64,000 bases of DNA, from assembly GCF_009901525.1 (NCBI RefSeq), contig NZ_CP019288.1, positions 62,001-126,000 on the forward strand. Direction: 5' to 3'. Origin of the DNA: Kordia antarctica. Its GTDB lineage: Bacteria > Bacteroidota > Bacteroidia > Flavobacteriales > Flavobacteriaceae. Under the pieces are notes generated by a model. That model saw only the letters and a program-made list of their open reading frames with translations, searched no databases and had not been told where the DNA came from. Below are positions 57,411 through 64,000 of this stretch, piece by piece; positions within the stretch are counted from its first letter, which is position 1; each line of letters begins with the position of its first letter. The position numbers and the translations under genes were made by a program.

Positions 57411-58424
57411 TTGAAAAGAAGAAAATTTTTACAAAGTGCCGCTTTAACAGGGTTAGGACTTACTATAGGAAGTGCGTTAACTGCTTGTGCGGATGAAAAA
57501 AACAATGAAGTTAAAACCGCTGTTGCGGGAACGTCTACAACTGCAAAACCTATAATTCCGATAGTGATTGCTACGTGGAATGTACCAAATGCAACTCAAA
57601 AAGCTTGGGACGTTTTGCAAGAAGGGAAATCTGCGTTAGATGCCGTAGAACAAGGTGTTAGAGTAGAAGAAGCTGACGAAAATAATCAATCGGTTGGAAT
57701 TGGTGGTTTGCCCGATAGAGACGGAAATGTAACGTTAGACGCGTGCATTATGGACAAAGAAGGCAATTATGGTGCGGTTGTTTGTATTGAAAATATAAAA
57801 CATCCGATTTCGGTTGCCCGAAAAGTCATGGAAGATACACCACATGTGCTTTTAGCAGGAAATGGGGCAAAGCAATTTGCAGTTGAAAGTGGTTTTACAC
57901 CAGAAAATTTACTCACAGAAAGCTCTAAAAAAGCGTGGGAAAAGTGGAAGATAGAAGCAAAGTATAAACCAATTATCAATGTAGAAAATCATGATACGAT
58001 TGGAATGCTCGCAATTGACAAAAACGGCGATATTTCTGGCGCATGTACCACAAGTGGATTATCCTACAAAATGCAAGGTCGCGTGGGCGATTCGGCAATT
58101 ATAGGTTCTGGATTATTCATTGACAACGAAATTGGAGGCGCAACCGCAACAGGAATGGGCGAAGAAGTCCTAAAAACAGTTGGAAGTTTCTTAATTGTAG
58201 AACTCATGCGACAAGGAAGAACGCCACAAGAAGCCTGTGAAGAAGCCGTAAAACGTGTTGTGAAGAAAAGTCCTAATTTTAAAGATTTTCAAGTTGGTTA
58301 TATTGCGGTGAACAAACAAGGAGAAACTGGCGCATATTGTATTCATGAATGGTTTAATTATACGGTTTATCAAGACAATGAGAATAAAAATCATAAGTCG
58401 GATTATTATAGTAAAAAAAGTTAA
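57411..58424 (+). CDS. N4-(beta-N-acetylglucosaminyl)-L-asparaginase-type Ntn hydrolase
   Basis: From TTG 57411 it has 338 residues and starts MKRRKFLQSAALTGLGLTIG, a Tat-like or lipoprotein signal (SALTAC). No in-frame ATG precedes it, and the longer frame reads through a repeat. The Ntn nucleophile is the threonine of NVENHDTIGMLAID, where self-cleavage between D and T is expected. GGLPDRDGNVTLDACIMD and GRVGDSAIIGSGLFIDNEIG, ATGMGEEVLKTVG are typical of glycosylasparaginases. It would cut GlcNAc from asparagine, the last step of N-glycan breakdown. Confidence 0.88.
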   Translation: MKRRKFLQSAALTGLGLTIGSALTACADEKNNEVKTAVAGTSTTAKPIIPIVIATWNVPNATQKAWDVLQEGKSALDAVEQGVRVEEADENNQSVGIGGLPDRDGNVTLDACIMDKEGNYGAVVCIENIKHPISVARKVMEDTPHVLLAGNGAKQFAVESGFTPENLLTESSKKAWEKWKIEAKYKPIINVENHDTIGMLAIDKNGDISGACTTSGLSYKMQGRVGDSAIIGSGLFIDNEIGGATATGMGEEVLKTVGSFLIVELMRQGRTPQEACEEAVKRVVKKSPNFKDFQVGYIAVNKQGETGAYCIHEWFNYTVYQDNENKNHKSDYYSKKS

Positions 58425-58631
58425 AAGTGAATAGTTAAAAGTGAATAGTTAAAAGTTATGAGTTGAGTAAAAACAAAATAACAAATTCACAAAAAACGAA
58501 TTCACAAAAAAAAGTTTAATAGTTTATGCTTTGATTTAGAATGTATTGCAAATAACTTAACAAGTAACAAGTAACCAGCAACTGTCACATTGAGCGCAGT
58601 CGAAATGCAAAACCCAAAACCCAAAACCCAA
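58425..58631. repeat. Repeat-filled spacer before the sugar transporter gene
   Basis: No gene is seen. The spacer has AAAAGTGAATAGTTAAAAG units at the left, CACATTGAGCGCAGTCGAAA (58587-58606) of the window-wide family, and a CCCAAAA heptamer array at 58609-58631 that ends at the transporter ATG. Confidence 0.85.
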
Positions 58632-58632
58632 C

Positions 58633-59955
58633 ATGTCAACCAACAAATCATACAAAAGTGCCTTTATATTCCTAACTACTTTATTTTTCCTTTGGGGATT
58701 TATCACGGTTTTAGTAGATAGTTTAGTGCCAAGATTAAAAGATGTTTTCGAAATGACGTATGCAAGAACTGTGACGGTTCAGTTTGCCTTTTTCGTTGCT
58801 TTCTTTGTGTTTTCTATTCCTGCAAGTGCAATTTTGTCAAAAATAGGATACAAAAAAGGAATCATTTTAGGATTGGTCATTATGGCAATTGGTTGCTTAT
58901 TATTTTATCCTGCGGCAGAATACAGAACATTTTATGTGTTTTTAATAGGATATTTTACGCTTGCCGCTGGAATTACCGTGTTGCAAGTTGCTGCAAATCC
59001 GTATGTTGCATTGTTAGGAAGTGAAGATGGCGCAAGTAGTCGATTAAATTTATCACAGGCATTCAATTCTTTAGGAACAACGATTGCGCCTGTTGTTGGC
59101 GCATTGTACTTGTTGAGTGATTCTGTAAAAACTTCGGAACAAATAAAAGCATTAAGTGATCTTGATAAAGAAGCATATTACATCGCAGAAGCGACAACTG
59201 TACAAACGCCTTTTTTGTTCATTGCAGGTTTCATAGGATTGTTATCAGTATCATTTTTCTTTATCAAATTACCAACAATTATAGAAAAAAGCCCAGAAGG
59301 TGGTTATGTAACCTTGTTTAAAAACAAAGCAATGTTATTGGGAGCTTTGGGAATCTTTGTCTACGTTGGCGCTGAGGTTTCTATTGGAAGCTTTTTAGTG
59401 AATTATTTTGACGATATGAATTTGGGCGCAATTGTCGCAGGAAACGAAACCATGATGAGCATTGCAAACACAATTGCGGACGTTTTTGGGAAAGATTTTG
59501 ATGGAAAAGATCCGAAATCATTATTAGGTGTTTTCATTATATTTTATTGGGGCGGCGCAATGATTGGTCGTTTTGTTGGTGCATATTTGACAAAAATAAT
59601 GTCGCCAGCAAAAGTATTGAGTACTTTTGCAATCTTGGCAATTTTGATGATCTTAATTTCAATAAGCACCACAGGATTAATCTCTATGTGGTCAATTTTG
59701 GCAGTAGGATTATTTAATTCAATTATGTTTCCAACTATATTTACGCTAAGTCTTGAAGGTTTAGGAGAATTAAAAGCACAAGCATCTGGATTGCTTTGTA
59801 TGGCAATTGTTGGTGGCGCAATTATTCCATTCATTTTTGGGAATTTAATTGATGGATTTGGCTTTAAAACCGCATTTGTTTTAGCAATTGTTTGTTATGG
59901 ATATATTATGTATTACGGATTTACGAAACGAAAAATGATTGCGTACAAATCATAA
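58633..59955 (+). CDS. FucP/NagP-type sugar:H+ symporter (MFS)
   Basis: A 440-residue MFS transporter with 12 helices. It opens SAFIFLTTLFFLWGFITVLV and has LAAGITVLQVAANPYVALLG and SSRLNLSQAFNSLGTTIAPV, the signature of the FucP/GluP/NagP group that carries fucose, glucose/galactose or GlcNAc. From the neighbouring hexosaminidase and mannosidases, GlcNAc or mannose is the likely substrate, but this is inference. It follows the asparaginase gene on the same strand across a repeat spacer. Confidence 0.92.
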   Translation: MSTNKSYKSAFIFLTTLFFLWGFITVLVDSLVPRLKDVFEMTYARTVTVQFAFFVAFFVFSIPASAILSKIGYKKGIILGLVIMAIGCLLFYPAAEYRTFYVFLIGYFTLAAGITVLQVAANPYVALLGSEDGASSRLNLSQAFNSLGTTIAPVVGALYLLSDSVKTSEQIKALSDLDKEAYYIAEATTVQTPFLFIAGFIGLLSVSFFFIKLPTIIEKSPEGGYVTLFKNKAMLLGALGIFVYVGAEVSIGSFLVNYFDDMNLGAIVAGNETMMSIANTIADVFGKDFDGKDPKSLLGVFIIFYWGGAMIGRFVGAYLTKIMSPAKVLSTFAILAILMILISISTTGLISMWSILAVGLFNSIMFPTIFTLSLEGLGELKAQASGLLCMAIVGGAIIPFIFGNLIDGFGFKTAFVLAIVCYGYIMYYGFTKRKMIAYKS

Positions 59956-59966
59956 ATAAAAAATAG

Positions 59967-61991
<2,025 letters not shown>

Positions 61992-61995
61992 TTAA

Positions 61996-62715
61996 ATGGA
62001 TGTAACCAAACCAACGCATATTGCTTTTATCATTTCTGGAATTATTACGATGCTAGTGGCTATATTTTTTGAAAAGTTTAGTTTAATTTATGTGCAACCG
62101 TTTACAGTACTTACCATTTTAATCATTTATTTCACAGAAAAAAAAGAACCTACAAGCGTATTGTACATACTTTCTCAAATCATTGGAGTTATTGGCGGAA
62201 TTCTATTAATTCTAGGCATGCGCGAGCATTTAAAAGCGGTTTCTATATTGTTTTCGTTCTTCTATATTTTTTACTTACGTATGATGTATGTCCGAAATGT
62301 GATGAAAAAAGGAGAATTGAAAACGTATTTTTATGTCGCGTTAATTTCATTGCCAGTTTTATACCTTTATTACAGCGTTATTCAAACAATTTCATCGGAA
62401 CTTACCGAAGTTGTACTCTATTTTAGCGTCTTAATGTTCTTCATGTTAAGTTATTTCATGACCTCTTTGTACTATTACATAAAAGATAAAAATCAGTCGA
62501 ATTTATGGATGTTGATTGCAGCTATTAACTTAGGTTTTATGAACATTATCATTGTTTTGAATGAATTGTACATGTACGAAACTATGTTTACAGTAATTGT
62601 CGTGCTTTGCAGTCTTTTTATACAGTTTTTTGTGTTGAAATTTATGTTGTATGACGAGAACGAAGACGATTATTCATTGATTAGTACATTGAATGATGAA
62701 CTAAAGAATAGTTAG
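61996..62715 (+). CDS. Multi-pass membrane protein of unknown function
   Basis: A 239-residue protein with about seven or eight transmembrane helices (THIAFIISGIITMLVAIFF, YILSQIIGVIGGILLILG, VVLYFSVLMFFMLSYFMTSL, MFTVIVVLCSLFIQFFVL) and an acidic C-terminal tail. It lies 4 bases after ligA. No conserved catalytic motif is recognised. The topology resembles the YhhN-like group seen in the next plus-strand gene, but similarity is only in overall hydrophobicity. Confidence 0.78.
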   Translation: MDVTKPTHIAFIISGIITMLVAIFFEKFSLIYVQPFTVLTILIIYFTEKKEPTSVLYILSQIIGVIGGILLILGMREHLKAVSILFSFFYIFYLRMMYVRNVMKKGELKTYFYVALISLPVLYLYYSVIQTISSELTEVVLYFSVLMFFMLSYFMTSLYYYIKDKNQSNLWMLIAAINLGFMNIIIVLNELYMYETMFTVIVVLCSLFIQFFVLKFMLYDENEDDYSLISTLNDELKNS

Positions 62716-62784
62716 TAGCTGATGCTAAATAAGTTTCCTTAAATAAAATTTTTGAACATATTTTAAAAGAAGTGTTAAGTATTT

Positions 62785-62990
62785 GATTTTCGTTTTCTTT
62801 GTTCGCACAAAGAATACTGAATCAAGTTCAGCACTGGCGTCAACAAAAGAAAGTGCGCTTTTCCAGAGGTATTTTTAGTTTTTCTTTTAAGGAAAAACTA
62901 AAACCGCTAGAACTTTTCTAAATTTTCTCCAAGGATTCGAAAATTCTTAACGAAAAATTCCAGCTATACTACGGAAAAGACAAAAAATAC
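62785..62990 (+). repeat. Two-hairpin dispersed element, copy 2
   Basis: Nothing else was seen between 62716 and 63015. Hairpin 1 is TTCTTTG-TTCGCA-CAAAGAA (62795-62814). Next is an insertion with ACTGAATCAAGTTCAGCACT (62817-62836), then CAAAAGAAAGTGCGCTTTTC. Hairpin 2, TTTTAGTTTTT (62873-62883) / AAAAACTAAAA (62893-62903), and a tail with TTTTCTCCAAGG and TTCTTAACGAAAAATTC follow. Confidence 0.8.
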
Positions 62991-63015
62991 TCTGAAATTA
63001 TGGGCCGAACTCCTT

Positions 63016-63414
63016 TTAATTTAATTTCTTACCAATAATCGGAATGTTTTTGCGTTGCAACCAAAGTGTAATTGCACTTAAAATAAAAACAACGACTGCA
63101 GTAATAAATAAGGTGCCGCCATCAAGTTCGCCTTTAAACGGAACTTCAATACCTAAAACAGTTAAATGCATCATAATTGCGCCACCAATAATTCCTAAAG
63201 TAAGTATTGCGCCAAGCCAAGCAGTTCTTGGAATTAAAATTAAAATTGCAGCAATCAGTTCTGCAATTCCAATTCCGATGCGTCCAACAGGTTCTAAGCC
63301 TACTTTTTCAAAAATATAAACACTATCTTCAGCTCCAGAAAGTTTAAATCGTAACGTTTGAATTAAAATGATGGCAATAGCCAATCGGATGATAAATGGA
63401 ATGTATTTTTTCAT
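63016..63414 (-). CDS. DoxX family membrane protein
   Basis: A 132-residue protein with four transmembrane helices (PFIIRLAIAIILIQTL, GIAELIAAILILI, LGAILTLGIIGGAIMMHL, LFITAVVVFILSAITLWL). RIGIGIAELIAAILILIPR and GGAIMMHLTVLG are typical of DoxX/DoxD-like proteins. Their biochemical role is unclear, with links to redox stress in relatives. It stands alone. Confidence 0.9.
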   Translation of the reverse strand: MKKYIPFIIRLAIAIILIQTLRFKLSGAEDSVYIFEKVGLEPVGRIGIGIAELIAAILILIPRTAWLGAILTLGIIGGAIMMHLTVLGIEVPFKGELDGGTLFITAVVVFILSAITLWLQRKNIPIIGKKLN

Positions 63415-63534
63415 GAAAGTTGGTTTTTAGTTGCAATTATAGTCGATTAAAAAAAATATAGCTTACAAAATCATTTCTTTACTGAATCTTTAGAAAATAT
63501 TTTGTAACTTAATTACTATTAAAAAAGTGATTGA

Positions 63535-64000
63535 ATGTCGAAACGAAAAATTCTTACCTATCTATATTTTGCCTTCTTATTCTTAGATGTTTTTGGAGTA
63601 TTATTTCCAGCTATTATTGATAGAAAGTATACAACTTTTTTACCATTACCAGTTTTACTGATTTTATATTTTGTCTCTGTAAAAAGAATCAATTGGTATT
63701 ATGTAATTGCGTTAGTTTTTACATTTCTAGGGGTTATCTTTTTTTATAAGAGAACATATTTTGAAATTGGACTCGTATCTTATGCGGCAGGCGTGCTTTT
63801 TTATGTCATTATTAGTTTAAAACAAGCAACAGTTATTTCCATTAAAAGTGTATGTATCGCTATCGTTCCTTTTCTTATAATTTACTTAGTGCCATTAATT
63901 TTATATTCAGACGCAGTAGGAGGAGACGTATTTAATTATATTATGTTATACGTATTTTTTGTTGGTTTTTTCTTTTTAATTTCCTCTCTGATCTACATCA
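63535..64000 (+). CDS. Multi-pass membrane protein, lysoplasmalogenase (YhhN)-like, partial
   Basis: The gene runs off the right edge; 155 codons from ATG 63535 are visible. The product begins MSKRKILTYLYFAFLFLDVF and has at least five closely spaced hydrophobic segments with YFEIGLVSYAAGVLFYVII in the middle. The tight helix packing and length so far suit the YhhN/TMEM86 family, though no catalytic aspartate pair can be confirmed before the edge. The function call is tentative. Confidence 0.7.
   Translation, partial: MSKRKILTYLYFAFLFLDVFGVLFPAIIDRKYTTFLPLPVLLILYFVSVKRINWYYVIALVFTFLGVIFFYKRTYFEIGLVSYAAGVLFYVIISLKQATVISIKSVCIAIVPFLIIYLVPLILYSDAVGGDVFNYIMLYVFFVGFFFLISSLIYI

Overview
The window looks like a low-GC chromosome segment from a marine-type member of the Flavobacteriaceae (Bacteroidota). 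The reasons are the protein repertoire (TonB-dependent receptor, many lipoproteins, GH92/GH20/GH2 glycosidases, DUF4252 and DUF3108 proteins), promoters that fit the Bacteroidota -7 box TAnnTTTG, little Shine-Dalgarno signal, and intergenic DNA crowded with short dispersed repeats. A Kordia-like genus is a guess from the style of the RiPP leaders and repeats. No rRNA, tRNA or CRISPR array was seen.

Layout. 1-4.7 kb: a partial DJ-1/PfpI lipoprotein, a Crp/Fnr regulator, an ABC-F protein, a RiPP-like precursor and small lipoproteins. 4.7-9.2 kb: a vitamin B12 uptake locus in which btuF-btuC diverges from btuB, with a cobalamin riboswitch in front of btuB. 9.3-13.1 kb: an S41 peptidase divergent from an ECF sigma/anti-sigma-like/DUF4252/DUF4252 stress cassette. 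13.1-31.2 kb: housekeeping genes (purB, trmH, a DEAD-box helicase, rdgB, rlmH), a sirtuin, a GH13 amylase, a CocE-type hydrolase, and one intact IS3-family element (16550-17868) inserted in an intergenic repeat array. 31.3-37.5 kb: three more small GG-leader precursors, a GH64-type glucanase, an M28 peptidase and a DUF3108 protein. 37.5-44.4 kb: YigZ, then a compact minus-strand group (LEA-like, ribD, HAD, EamA transporter) and plus-strand pentapeptide, GNAT, prmC and LOG-family genes. 44.4-49.4 kb: three tandem paralogous lipoproteins, a GH2 beta-mannosidase and cutC. 49.6-52 kb: a repeat-rich island with an unknown coiled-coil protein, a nested palindrome and a GIY-YIG nuclease among REP-like repeats. 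52-60 kb: GH20, GH92, a glycosylasparaginase-type enzyme and a FucP/NagP-type sugar symporter. 60-64 kb: ligA and membrane proteins.

How the genes work together. The GH2, GH20, GH92 and glycosylasparaginase-type enzymes with the sugar symporter cover the steps needed to take apart an N-linked glycan down to the asparagine linkage; GH20 and GH92 share the same type of C-terminal tail. The B12 locus supplies outer-membrane receptor, periplasmic binder and inner-membrane permease, but its ATPase is not in the window. The four small precursor genes have Bacteroidota lanthipeptide-like or GG-type leaders, but no modification enzyme or transporter lies nearby.

The most notable points are the orphan RiPP precursors with regularly spaced cysteines, a dispersed element with two hairpins, one of which shows compensatory change between copies, a 54-bp-arm nested palindrome with 21-22-bp periodic boxes, three 21-bp intergenic-type repeat units inserted in frame in the GH92 gene, and a structured leader on the DEAD-box helicase.
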